Positions 17,233-26,432 of a DNA stretch of 64,000 nt are shown piece after piece. The translations under genes were made by a program, and so were the position numbers. The stretch lies in NCBI GenBank assembly GCA_024103425.1, contig JAGFIS010000029.1:124001-188000 (forward strand), written 5' to 3'. Within the stretch, counting starts at the first letter, position 1; every line of letters begins with the position of its first letter. This DNA is from Chitinophagaceae bacterium. GTDB taxonomy: Bacteria; Bacteroidota; Bacteroidia; Chitinophagales; Chitinophagaceae. A model generated the notes under the pieces. The model was not told the DNA's origin. It was given only the letters and a program-made list of their open reading frames with translations, and searched no databases.

Positions 17233-20097
17233 TTAATTATCCAGACCCCAGTCTCTGCCTTTATCAATTGCCGGCACGCCGTCAGTAATCCAGCGGGCAG
17301 GCTTTTCTCCTTTCAGCAACCAGTCGAAGAACTGTTGCTCGCGAATCTGGATATCTTTTTTATTCTTTCTTTCAACAAGATTATGCTCCTCTCCATTATA
17401 GTTCAGCATCCACACCTGTTTTCCCAATCTCCGCAGAGCAGTGAACATTTCAATTCCCTGATACCAGGGCACAGCACCATCGTTATCATTCGCCATAACC
17501 ACTACCGGTGTCTGCACATTTTCAAAATGGAACAGCGGTGAGTTCTCTGTATATAAATCGGGTCTCTTCCAGATGGTAGCCCCTATCCTGCTTTGTGTAT
17601 GCTCGTACTGGAACTGCCTGTTCAATCCTGTTCCCCATCGAATACCCCCATAAGCGCTGAACATATTAACAACCGGAGCTCCGGCCCAGGCTGCTTTGAA
17701 CATGTTGGTTCTAGTTATCAGATGTGCTACCTGATATCCTCCCCAGCTCTGGCCCTGGATGCCCATTCGCTCACCATCGATTCCCGGCTCCTTAGCCAAA
17801 GCCTGTGCACCGCTCACGATATAATTGTAAGCAGAGTTGCCGGGATGGCCAATGGTGTAGGCAATATCGGGAGCGAAAACTACATATCCCCTGCTCACGA
17901 AGAAGGAAATATTCAATCTGCTCGGCGTTGGAGTAGGCGCAATATAGGAATGTAACCCATCACTCAGTCTTTCGTAGAAATAAAGAATTACCGGATATTT
18001 TTTAGAGGGATCAAAATCTTCCGGTTTATATACTATACCTGTAGATTTCTTTCCATCAAACGTGGTCCAGTTAAACAGTTCTGCCGTTCCCCAGTTGTAT
18101 TCGGACTGCTGCGGGTTGATATCTGTTATCTTCTGTTCTTTATTATTTACATAAGAATATAAATCGGGCGATTGTACGTAAGTTTCTTTAGTATAAATCA
18201 AACTGCCGGCATCTTTCGCCTTTTGCAGGCCCCTGATTCTGTATGGTCCATTTGTGATGTTGGTAAACTGTAATTTATCGGCCAGTTTACTGCGAACAAA
18301 ACTCATAGACTTGTCTGCATCGTTTAGTACTGAGAAAAACACCTCCTGGCCGGGCTTAACAAACTTCTCCTCCCTGTCCACACGCATATAGCGGTAAATC
18401 TTCTGATCCTTTCTCCCGTCGGGCGTAATTCTCACAGGTGCTTTCTTTCCCTGAGGGTCCAGCTTCCAGATATCATAACGGTCATACACATACACATATG
18501 CATCATTCTCTTCCCAGTCCATTGTACCATACGGTCTCGGGGTATCGGGCACATCGTTCAACTCATCATATAAAGGCACTTTCACGGCTTCTGAAATATT
18601 TCTGATGGTTCCGTTATCCCATATATAATAGTGCTGCTTGTCCTGATCATACATCAGTATATATTTTCCTGATGGTGATGCATACGGGAAGCCGTTGAAG
18701 TTTCTGGCCACTAAAACCTGGTTTCCTGTCTCTACATCAATTGCATAAACATCTTTTAATGTCCTGCCCTCCCATTGGGAAGCCACCCGGCGTCCAGTAT
18801 CGGTCGTGGCCATAAACCATTTGCCATCGCCATCGTTTACGGCCTGAACAGATGGTAATCCTTTGGAACCTATTTGCCTCATCGTGCCTTTATCCAGGTC
18901 GTACACAGCCATATAGTTGGCTCTCTGATCCATGGTCAGACGCTTCAATTGTTGCGGTTGCAGGTAGTCATCCTTATAATGCCAGATATCTAATTTCACA
19001 AGATCCATTTCAACCAGAGTTGTGTCTTTTGGAGGTGTAATCGGCGCGGTTCCAAACATCAGACGCTTGCCTGATTTACTGAACCTCAGGCTGCCATTCT
19101 CGCTCACGCTGCTTCCATCTGGCATGCCGGCTGTCGATTTATTTACGATTTGCACAGCACTGTCGCCTCCTTCGGTATAGAGATACAGGTCGTAAAACTT
19201 GTGTACAGCTTTCTTATCTTTCTCGCGTTCTGCCAAAAAGGCCAGACGGTCGCCTGCTTCGGTAAACGTGAAGTTTTTGAACACATTACCGTCTCTCAGT
19301 ACAGTAACTGATTGCTCTTTATCAGGATAGTAAAGAATAATCAGATTTTGCGAGGTGGAATCTTTAGTATCTCTTTTCTGCTCATAAACCAGACGCTTAC
19401 CCGATTCATCAAACTGATAATCGCCGGTGTTGTTGAAAGTCCATTCCTTGCCGGATGCCAGATTCCTTACAATCAAAGGTGTTCCGGCCGGCTCAGCTTC
19501 TTTCTTCACACTGCCAGCAGGTTCTAACTTCGCTGCCGGAATCGGCTCTCCTTTCAGTTCGTGAATAACGCGTGTCAGAGAATCGACTCTCTTCTTAAGG
19601 CTATCCACTACTTTATTGGCAGGAGCTGCAGGCTTTGCAGGTTTTGCCTCTGTCTGATAAGCCACCCATCCATGCCCCTTGGAAGGCAGTTTGAACGACT
19701 TAATAGCAGGTACTTTCAGTATGTCTGTTTTACCGAGTTCTACTATCCCCATCGAGTCTTTGGGCATCTCATCGGGTTTCTTCTTCTTGATCTTTGCTTC
19801 CCTTGTATCCTTAAAGAAAGGTTTGATTTTAAAAACAGCATAGCGGCTGTCTTCAGAAACTGATGCTCCGTAACCGCGTGGAACCTCAAGTTTGAATTTC
19901 GGACCTGTCAGCGATTCAATAAACATAGTTGCATCCCCCTCCTGTGGGGTTACAGTGTACACCACCCACTTACCGTCATTGCTGACAATCCGGGGACCTA
20001 CTGTCTCCCATCCGTCGTACACCGAGTGGTCCAAAGGTTTCTTCTGAGCAACGGCAAACAGAGGCAACAGTGCAATTAGTAAGATAATTCTTTTCAT
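17233..20097 (-). CDS. S9 family peptidase (prolyl oligopeptidase/acylaminoacyl peptidase-like)
   Basis: 954 residues from the ATG at 20097, which gives the signal peptide MKRIILLIALLPLFAVAQ. A long beta-propeller region (to about residue 680) precedes the alpha/beta-hydrolase domain with the nucleophile motif GQSWGGYQ, the Asp region DNDGAVPW and the His in NYNGEEHNL. These exported serine peptidases cut small peptides, often after proline or alanine, in the periplasm. The upstream in-frame ATG would place charged residues before the signal and falls in the preceding terminator area. Confidence 0.9.
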   Translation of the reverse strand: MKRIILLIALLPLFAVAQKKPLDHSVYDGWETVGPRIVSNDGKWVVYTVTPQEGDATMFIESLTGPKFKLEVPRGYGASVSEDSRYAVFKIKPFFKDTREAKIKKKKPDEMPKDSMGIVELGKTDILKVPAIKSFKLPSKGHGWVAYQTEAKPAKPAAPANKVVDSLKKRVDSLTRVIHELKGEPIPAAKLEPAGSVKKEAEPAGTPLIVRNLASGKEWTFNNTGDYQFDESGKRLVYEQKRDTKDSTSQNLIILYYPDKEQSVTVLRDGNVFKNFTFTEAGDRLAFLAEREKDKKAVHKFYDLYLYTEGGDSAVQIVNKSTAGMPDGSSVSENGSLRFSKSGKRLMFGTAPITPPKDTTLVEMDLVKLDIWHYKDDYLQPQQLKRLTMDQRANYMAVYDLDKGTMRQIGSKGLPSVQAVNDGDGKWFMATTDTGRRVASQWEGRTLKDVYAIDVETGNQVLVARNFNGFPYASPSGKYILMYDQDKQHYYIWDNGTIRNISEAVKVPLYDELNDVPDTPRPYGTMDWEENDAYVYVYDRYDIWKLDPQGKKAPVRITPDGRKDQKIYRYMRVDREEKFVKPGQEVFFSVLNDADKSMSFVRSKLADKLQFTNITNGPYRIRGLQKAKDAGSLIYTKETYVQSPDLYSYVNNKEQKITDINPQQSEYNWGTAELFNWTTFDGKKSTGIVYKPEDFDPSKKYPVILYFYERLSDGLHSYIAPTPTPSRLNISFFVSRGYVVFAPDIAYTIGHPGNSAYNYIVSGAQALAKEPGIDGERMGIQGQSWGGYQVAHLITRTNMFKAAWAGAPVVNMFSAYGGIRWGTGLNRQFQYEHTQSRIGATIWKRPDLYTENSPLFHFENVQTPVVVMANDNDGAVPWYQGIEMFTALRRLGKQVWMLNYNGEEHNLVERKNKKDIQIREQQFFDWLLKGEKPARWITDGVPAIDKGRDWGLDN

Positions 20098-20133
20098 GTG
20101 TTGATTTGGATTTACAATTATTAAACTTAAAAA

Positions 20134-20155
20134 GCCCGGTTTCCAATTACCGGGC
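20134..20155 (-). terminator. Intrinsic terminator after the SPFH-tail-like gene
   Basis: GCCCGGT and ACCGGGC arms with an 8-nt loop are followed on the minus strand by TTTTTAAG. It lies 8 bp after the stop codon at 20163 and separates this gene from the S9 peptidase gene. Confidence 0.8.
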
Positions 20156-20162
20156 ATTCATT

Positions 20163-20573
20163 TTACTTCGAAAAATTCTGATACTTTCCGAGATCCATGG
20201 TAGGTACTAATCCGTTCGCCGGCATATAAATTATCTGTGGCAGGCTGCCTTTATCGGCCAGCTTTTCCAGCGTTCTGATAAACAGGTATTGGTTATAAGT
20301 CTCGTTTAAAGTACCGTTCTCTACCCTCATCGCTTCCGCCATTCCTTTCGCTCTCTCAATCTCTGCCTGAGCATTTAATTTTTCTGCTTCCAGACGGGCC
20401 TTGGCTTCTTCCACCAGGATTTTCCTGTTTTGCTCGGCTTTAGCCATCTCTGCCTTACCTGCCATCTCCTGCTGCCATACCCTGTATGTCGGCAAACCAA
20501 ACATCAGCGCCAGCACGAAAACAACAACGATAATGAATCCCCAGATGGTTAATCCCGTAAGTTTATTTCTCAT
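20163..20573 (-). CDS. Membrane-anchored coiled-coil protein resembling an SPFH/prohibitin tail
   Basis: 136 residues from the ATG at 20573. One N-terminal membrane helix (about 6-27) is followed by a charged Ala/Glu/Lys coiled coil (about 33-85) and the tail NQYLFIRTLEKLADKG...PQIIYMPANG. That coiled coil and tail closely resemble the C-terminal part of prohibitin/SPFH proteins (AEAEIERAKGxAEA, LEKLA, PQIIYxP), but the SPFH domain itself is absent. A scaffolding role at the inner membrane is inference. Whether it is a shortened SPFH paralog or an independent family is not resolved. Confidence 0.65.
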   Translation of the reverse strand: MRNKLTGLTIWGFIIVVVFVLALMFGLPTYRVWQQEMAGKAEMAKAEQNRKILVEEAKARLEAEKLNAQAEIERAKGMAEAMRVENGTLNETYNQYLFIRTLEKLADKGSLPQIIYMPANGLVPTMDLGKYQNFSK

Positions 20574-20680
20574 GATTATTTTTTGAACCAAATATATTGA
20601 AATATCACCGTCGGGCAGCCTTGAATAACAGAAGTTTACAGACTTTGAGTCATATTCTTTTTAATAGTATGTGTGCAGGG

Positions 20681-23600
20681 TTATTTCTCTGCCACACTGT
20701 GTTCTGCAGTCATAAGAGAGTGGACATGCTTGTTTATCCGGAGGAGGAAATCATAAATTCCAGACATTGAATCAAGATCTCTGACGGCCAGCATACCCAG
20801 TTTACCACTCTGTTTCAGCTTGGCTTTATTTGTCTGTGTCTGGATGAAATTCAGAATACCCGCGAAAGTCTGACCAAGGAAATAGGGAGATTCAGGATTT
20901 CCGATAAAGAAACATCTCAGGATTCCATTCTTCAATACAAGCTTCTCAAACCCTAACTCTATACCAAGCTTTCTTGTTCTGACAGTAGTGAACAATGCTT
21001 CGGCTACTTTAGGAACCGGTCCGAAACGGTCTTCGAGCTCTTTATGCAATTCTGTGAGTTGTTCTTCAGTTTCACAGTTGTTCAGTCTCGAATAGAGGCT
21101 CAGCCTTTCGGTGATATTCTCAACGTAATCATCAGGGAAGAGAATTTCGAGATCGGTATCGATAGTACAATCGGATACATAATCTTCCTGCTTCTGAATT
21201 TCCTCCTTAAAGACTTCGCGAAATTCGTTTCGCTTCAATTCCCTGATTGCCTCATCGAGAATCTTGTGATACATCTCAAAACCAATCTCGGCAATAAATC
21301 CGCTCTGCTCACCACCCAGCAGGTTTCCTGCTCCGCGAATATCGAGGTCGCGCATGGCAATCTGAAAGCCGCTGCCAAGGTCACTGTACTGTTCCAGGGT
21401 AGTCAGTCTCTTTCTGCTGTCTTCAGGCAAAGTGCTGAGCGGTGGTGCCAGCATATAACAAAAAGCCTTCTTGTTACTGCGTCCGACACGACCGCGCAAC
21501 TGATGTAAATCGCTCAGGCCAAACTGGTGCGCGTTGTTGATGATAATCGTGTTTACGTTGGGAATATCCACTCCACTCTCCACGATATTTGTCGACAGGA
21601 GCACATCGTACTTTTTGTCGATGAAATCCATAATGGTTTCTTCAAGATCAGCTCCTTCCATCCGGCCATGAGCCATTGCTATCTCCACATCAGGGCACAG
21701 CTCCTGCAGCAATGTCTTAATCTCCTGCAAGCCTTTCACCCTGTTATGGATAAAGAATACCTGTCCGCCACGCTCCACTTCAAAGTAAATAGCATCTCTG
21801 ATAAAATCAGTGTTGAAGATGTGCACCTCCGTCTGTATCGGCTGCCGGTTCGGCGGAGGTGTGTTGATGATACTGAGGTCGCGTGCTCCCATCAGGCTGA
21901 ACTGCAGAGTCCTCGGGATAGGAGTAGCCGTCAATGTCAGGGTGTCGACTGTTGTTCTCAGTTGTTTTATTTTCTCCTTTGCCGAAACTCCAAATTTCTG
22001 CTCTTCGTCAATAACTAACAGACCAATATCCTTGAACTGAACAGTTTTCCCTAACAAAGCGTGGGTACCGATGATGATGTCAATCTTTCCTTCTTTAAGC
22101 CGCTCCAGCGTTTCTTTTTTCTCCTTCGAGGTTTTGAAACGGTTGAGATAATCCACTGTTACCGGAAAATCTTCCAACCGTTCGCTGAAGGTTTTATAAT
22201 GTTGATACGCCAGAATGGTTGTCGGTACCAATACTGCTGCCTGCTTCCCGTTCAGGCAGGTTTTAAATGCCGCACGGATAGCCACTTCTGTTTTACCAAA
22301 CCCCACATCACCACAAATCAGCCTGTCCATCGGCGACTCACTCTCCATATCTTTTTTTACATCTGCTATTGCTTTACTCTGGTCGGGAGTGTCTTCGTAC
22401 AGGAAGGATGCCTCCAGCTCATTCTGCATATAACCATCAGGCATATGTGCGAAACCCTTCTGGCTCTTCCGTTGTGCATACAGACGAATTAAATCCTCGG
22501 CAATATCTTTTACCTGCTTCTTGGTCTTCGCTTTCAGCTTATTCCAAACATCACTGCCCAACTTATTCAGCTTAGGCACTGTACCTTCCTTGCCGCTGTA
22601 CTTGCTGATTTTATGGAGCGATGAAATATTCACATACAGCAGGTCGTGATCCTTGTAAACAATCCGAACTGCTTCCTGCATCACCCCGTTGTTCTCGATC
22701 TTCTGTAACCCGCTGTACACGCCTACTCCATGATCAATATGGGTAACATAATCTCCAGGCTGCAACTCTCTCAGCAGTTTTAAGGTCAGCGCCTTATTCT
22801 TGCTGAAAGCTTGCTTGATCTTGTACTTGTGATACCGCTGAAAGATTTCATGATCTGTGTAGCAGACGATCTTCAAGTCGTGATCTACAAACCCTTCGTG
22901 TATGGAAACCGGAACGGGCGTGAACGGAATCGCTTCACCCTGATCTTCAAAAATAGAATGCAGCCGTTCTAGCTGACGCGGATTCTCTGCAAAGATGTAA
23001 AGGGCATACTGCCTGCTTTCATACGACTTCAGATTATCAATCAGCATCTTAAACTGCCTGTTGAACGCAGGCTGTGCCTCCGTATGAAATGCCACTTCAA
23101 TATCCTTCGCGAAGTAGGGCTTTCTCCCGATCTCTACAAGATACCGGCTGCAAATGGCCTCTTCGAGTGGGCCGGCTCCTGTAAAATCTTCAGCCACAAA
23201 TTCCTTCCTCTCATCGCCGCTGTCATCTTCTTCGGCCTGAGCTGTTTTTTCAGACGAACTGAACTGTTCAAAGTCCAGCGTTTGCTTTTCAATTCTGTCT
23301 TTAATAAACTGCCAGTCTTCCGTCCAAACCACTGTATTCTCGGGCATGAACGACAACAGAGAAACTTTGTCGCCTGTATCAAATTTGGTGTCGATATTCG
23401 GCAGGATGCTCACTTCAGAGAGCGACTGCTCGCTGATCTGGCTCTGCGGGTCAAAAATGCGGATGCTCTCAATATCTTCTCCAAACAATTCAATCCTGTA
23501 TGGCTTTTCATTGCCAAAAGAGTACACATCGAGGATACCTCCTCTCAATGCGATCTCTCCCGGTTCATATACAAAATCCGTTCTTCTGAAACCGAAGCGG

Positions 23601-24112
23601 ACAAACCGTTCCAGCAGATTGTTCAAATCAATCCGGCCTCCCCGCTTAAAGTTGATGATATTCTCGTTGAGAAGATCGGGCAGTACCACTTTCTCATTCA
23701 ATGCCTCCGGATAGGTAATCAGAATCTTTTTATTGCCCCCTTTTGAAACCCTCGCCAATGCTTCTGTCCTGAGCATAACGTGACTCGTATTGAGTACCGA
23801 AAAGTTTTTCGGATGCTTGAATGAGGAAGGGAAATAAAAGACATCGAGCGCTCCCGAAATGCTTTCTACCGTGTTGTGAAAGTAGGCTGCCTCTTCTGCA
23901 TCGCGCAGAATAACCAGGTGATTCCACTTGGCACTCTCGGGTAAATTTGAAAATGCAGTGAACACACATTCACGGCTGCTGCCTGTAAGTCCGGCTAAAT
24001 GAAGTGGTGGCGGAGCAGGAACGTAAACGGCATCGGACATAGAAAGCCTGTCGGAAATCGATAAAATCCGTTTATCACTTTCAAAAACCTTCAACAACTC
24101 GTCAAGATTCAT
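20681..24112 (-). CDS. mfd: Transcription-repair coupling factor
   Basis: 1143 residues from the ATG at 24112 (an upstream in-frame ATG at 24139 adds nine atypical residues). Domains in order: UvrB-homology region (to about 380), CarD-like RNAP-interaction domain (LQPGDYVTHIDHGVGVYSG, about 455), translocase with Walker A GDVGFGKTE and DEEQ box, motif VI region HQLRGRVGRS, and the C-terminal TRCF domain. Mfd releases stalled RNA polymerase at DNA lesions and recruits UvrA. The sequence is complete. Confidence 0.97.
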   Translation of the reverse strand: MNLDELLKVFESDKRILSISDRLSMSDAVYVPAPPPLHLAGLTGSSRECVFTAFSNLPESAKWNHLVILRDAEEAAYFHNTVESISGALDVFYFPSSFKHPKNFSVLNTSHVMLRTEALARVSKGGNKKILITYPEALNEKVVLPDLLNENIINFKRGGRIDLNNLLERFVRFGFRRTDFVYEPGEIALRGGILDVYSFGNEKPYRIELFGEDIESIRIFDPQSQISEQSLSEVSILPNIDTKFDTGDKVSLLSFMPENTVVWTEDWQFIKDRIEKQTLDFEQFSSSEKTAQAEEDDSGDERKEFVAEDFTGAGPLEEAICSRYLVEIGRKPYFAKDIEVAFHTEAQPAFNRQFKMLIDNLKSYESRQYALYIFAENPRQLERLHSIFEDQGEAIPFTPVPVSIHEGFVDHDLKIVCYTDHEIFQRYHKYKIKQAFSKNKALTLKLLRELQPGDYVTHIDHGVGVYSGLQKIENNGVMQEAVRIVYKDHDLLYVNISSLHKISKYSGKEGTVPKLNKLGSDVWNKLKAKTKKQVKDIAEDLIRLYAQRKSQKGFAHMPDGYMQNELEASFLYEDTPDQSKAIADVKKDMESESPMDRLICGDVGFGKTEVAIRAAFKTCLNGKQAAVLVPTTILAYQHYKTFSERLEDFPVTVDYLNRFKTSKEKKETLERLKEGKIDIIIGTHALLGKTVQFKDIGLLVIDEEQKFGVSAKEKIKQLRTTVDTLTLTATPIPRTLQFSLMGARDLSIINTPPPNRQPIQTEVHIFNTDFIRDAIYFEVERGGQVFFIHNRVKGLQEIKTLLQELCPDVEIAMAHGRMEGADLEETIMDFIDKKYDVLLSTNIVESGVDIPNVNTIIINNAHQFGLSDLHQLRGRVGRSNKKAFCYMLAPPLSTLPEDSRKRLTTLEQYSDLGSGFQIAMRDLDIRGAGNLLGGEQSGFIAEIGFEMYHKILDEAIRELKRNEFREVFKEEIQKQEDYVSDCTIDTDLEILFPDDYVENITERLSLYSRLNNCETEEQLTELHKELEDRFGPVPKVAEALFTTVRTRKLGIELGFEKLVLKNGILRCFFIGNPESPYFLGQTFAGILNFIQTQTNKAKLKQSGKLGMLAVRDLDSMSGIYDFLLRINKHVHSLMTAEHSVAEK

Positions 24113-24247
24113 CCTCTGCTCCTCAAATAAGGGGCACAAATTTACGATGAATCTGCTGAAATTTGAAGTAAGAACTGCTCCATTCTGAATCTTTAACCCG
24201 GATTTGACTTAAATTGGCGAAATAACAGTACGACCGCACCACTATCA

Positions 24248-24712
24248 ATGGCTAACTATTTTATTTTCAGTATTTCAATTGCGTTCATATCGTGGATCGT
24301 TGGTCTGATAGCCACTGCTCTCATCAGAAATACCCGATTTTATAAAGAACGACTTTCTAATTTGAACTTCATTAAGAGTGAAGCTGTTAATAAAGCGCTG
24401 GGAGTCGGGGTGATTAAATGGATTACCCAAAATACTTTTTTCAAAATATTCAATCCGAAACTGGCAATCAAAAAGAAATTTACCAAAGAAGACTTTATAA
24501 CGCTCCGCGACGAGATGACGGTAGCCGAAGTGGGTCACTTAATAGGCTTTTGCTTTGTAACCGTCTTCGCCATTGTCTATCTTTTCAAAGGCAAATACAC
24601 TCTTGCGCTGATTATCATTATAGTCAACATCATCATGAATCTGTATCCGTCTCTGTTACAACAAATGAATAAAAGAAGAATCGACAGGGTTTTAAAGAGA
24701 TTCCCGGCCTAA
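24248..24712 (+). CDS. Small membrane protein, CrtO-type acyltransferase-like
   Basis: 154 residues with N-terminal (5-26), central (about 97-118) and C-terminal (118-138) hydrophobic segments. Features VIKWITQNTFFKIFNP and the terminal NLYPSLLQQMNKRRIDRVL resemble the glycosyl-4,4'-diaponeurosporenoate acyltransferase (CrtO) family, where a NxxPxxLQRYNRxR motif is conserved. In staphylococci that enzyme finishes staphyloxanthin; in Bacteroidota most homologs have no known substrate and no carotenoid genes lie nearby. A hypothetical membrane protein is the conservative reading. Confidence 0.55.
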   Translation: MANYFIFSISIAFISWIVGLIATALIRNTRFYKERLSNLNFIKSEAVNKALGVGVIKWITQNTFFKIFNPKLAIKKKFTKEDFITLRDEMTVAEVGHLIGFCFVTVFAIVYLFKGKYTLALIIIIVNIIMNLYPSLLQQMNKRRIDRVLKRFPA

Positions 24713-24748
24713 CGGCCATTATAACAATTGTTTCCCTAACTTTCGGAT

Positions 24749-25441
24749 GTGAGTTACCAACCAGGAATACTTGAAGAATATGAAGCGTTTTTGGAATCGC
24801 TGGTGCTCCATCCCGAACTGCATAAAACCAAGACAGTAGAGATGGACCTCAAAGGACAATTGAATCCATCACATCTGCTTAACGAACTCTATTTTAACCA
24901 GAACAAATGGCTCGGGTTTGAAGCTTTTCATAATCACTATACAGCTTTATTTAAAGACGAACTGGAATCTGTGTTCTCAAAAACATTCTCTCCGGACCTT
25001 GAAGAAGGGCTCAGAGCCAGGTTGTATCGTACTCAATTCGGATTCTTAACAGAGTATCACGCTTACTTCCTCGCCTGCGAAATGTTCGATCCCGAAAATG
25101 TCTCCAGAGATACAAGTCTGGATGTCACAGGTGTCGACTTCAGAATACGGTTGGATAATAAAATTTACAACATCCACATTTTTGTGGATACGCCCCGCTC
25201 CTGGAAGTACAGGAAATATAAATCGGATAATAAAAACGTAGAGCGGGCAGAAGGGACCCACGTCAACCTGCCCTATTCACTAAAAGAAGGCAAAATTCAC
25301 TCGTTGCACTTCCTGAAAAACGAATTCGGCATCTACACAAGAAAATACTTCGATTACTTTGCTGCGGAAGCGAGAGCGGGCAGAATTCAAAACAACAATA
25401 TTAAAGGGGTAACAGAAAAGGGATTTGTCTATTCTGATTAA
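24749..25441 (+). CDS. Unknown protein next to a DNA methyltransferase, possible type II endonuclease
   Basis: 230 residues from a GTG start. The protein is soluble and mixed alpha/beta. A short acidic/basic core DVTGVDFRI (Asp125, Asp130) then YNIHIFVDTPRSWKYRKYK (139-158, many Lys/Arg) has the look of a PD-(D/E)xK-like nuclease core, though a standard E-x-K is not present. It precedes the methyltransferase by 22 bp on the same strand, the usual place for a cognate restriction enzyme. I do not recognise a family with confidence; TaqI-like enzymes came to mind because of the Asp-x4-Asp spacing, but that is weak. Confidence 0.45.
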   Translation: MSYQPGILEEYEAFLESLVLHPELHKTKTVEMDLKGQLNPSHLLNELYFNQNKWLGFEAFHNHYTALFKDELESVFSKTFSPDLEEGLRARLYRTQFGFLTEYHAYFLACEMFDPENVSRDTSLDVTGVDFRIRLDNKIYNIHIFVDTPRSWKYRKYKSDNKNVERAEGTHVNLPYSLKEGKIHSLHFLKNEFGIYTRKYFDYFAAEARAGRIQNNNIKGVTEKGFVYSD

Positions 25442-25463
25442 ACTCCTAAAATTTGCTGACCTG

Positions 25464-26432
25464 ATGGTGGAATATAAAATTTACAATAAGAGTTGTTACG
25501 GACTTCCGGATGTGGAAGACAATTCGGTGCACGCACTGATTACCGATCCGCCGTATGGCATCTCTTTCCAGAATAACCACTGGGATAAAAGTCTGCCCGA
25601 TAAACAAATCTGGGTTGATGCTCTGAATAAACTACGACCCGGTGCTTTTGGCGCCGTATTCTCTGCCGTGCGCCTGATGCATCGTATGATGGTTGATCTG
25701 GAAGACAGCGGTTTCATCATCAAAGACGTGTTGTTCTGGTCGTATCTGAACGGCATGCCGAAAAGCCGGGATGTTGCTCTGGATATCGACAAAGAGTTAG
25801 GTGTAGAAAGTAAGAAGGCAGGAACATACAAATATGTTCAAGGCTACAAAAAAGATGGTGCGGAACACTACAAAACCGAAGATGTCAAGCACAAAAAAAC
25901 TCCTGCGTCAGAAAAAGGAAAGTTTTTTAAAGGAAGCGGACTGGGGCTCAAACCTGCCTATGAACCGATTATCCTTGTGCAGAAGCCGTTAGAGAAAAAA
26001 CTCTCTGTCGCACAAAACATGATCACTTACGGAACAGGCGCACTCAATATCGAGCAAACACGTATCCCTTATGAAAAAGGCGAAGGGAAGGTGGGTCACA
26101 ACCCGCACCCCAAAGGGCGTGTTGCTGCCAACATCGTGCGCACGGATGCATTTGAGGATGGGTACGATAAATTCTTCATGGTGCCTAAAGTGCGCCAACA
26201 TGCCGAAGACTACAACAACCACCCGACACTGAAACCGGTGGAACTGATGCATCATCTGACGAAACTACTCACCTGGGAAGGGCAACTCATTTTAGACCCG
26301 TTCATGGGCAGCGGCAGCACCGGTGTATCTGCTTCACTGCTTAGCAGAAATTTTACAGGTTATGAGCTGAGCGAAGATTATTTCAAAATTGCCAAGCGCA
26401 GGTTACAGGAAGCCCACGACACATTGTTCTAA
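25464..26432 (+). CDS. Site-specific DNA methyltransferase (beta-class, N4/N6)
   Basis: 322 residues from the ATG at 25464; an earlier in-frame ATG would overlap the upstream gene. Motif IV is DPPYG (residues 28-32) and precedes motif I, LDPFMGSGSTG (277-287), so this is the beta order with the recognition region in between (about 100-250). KPAYEPIILVQKP, TGALNIEQTRI and HPTLKPVELM are typical of the group that methylates adenine N6 or cytosine N4. The stop codon overlaps the convergent polA stop within CTAA. Together with the preceding gene it may form a restriction-modification pair; it could also be an orphan methylase. Confidence 0.9.
   Translation: MVEYKIYNKSCYGLPDVEDNSVHALITDPPYGISFQNNHWDKSLPDKQIWVDALNKLRPGAFGAVFSAVRLMHRMMVDLEDSGFIIKDVLFWSYLNGMPKSRDVALDIDKELGVESKKAGTYKYVQGYKKDGAEHYKTEDVKHKKTPASEKGKFFKGSGLGLKPAYEPIILVQKPLEKKLSVAQNMITYGTGALNIEQTRIPYEKGEGKVGHNPHPKGRVAANIVRTDAFEDGYDKFFMVPKVRQHAEDYNNHPTLKPVELMHHLTKLLTWEGQLILDPFMGSGSTGVSASLLSRNFTGYELSEDYFKIAKRRLQEAHDTLF

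Noticed and set aside
21044..22575. Several 70-160-codon plus-strand frames over mfd
   Set aside because: They lie wholly antisense to conserved mfd domains and lack family similarity or promoter elements.
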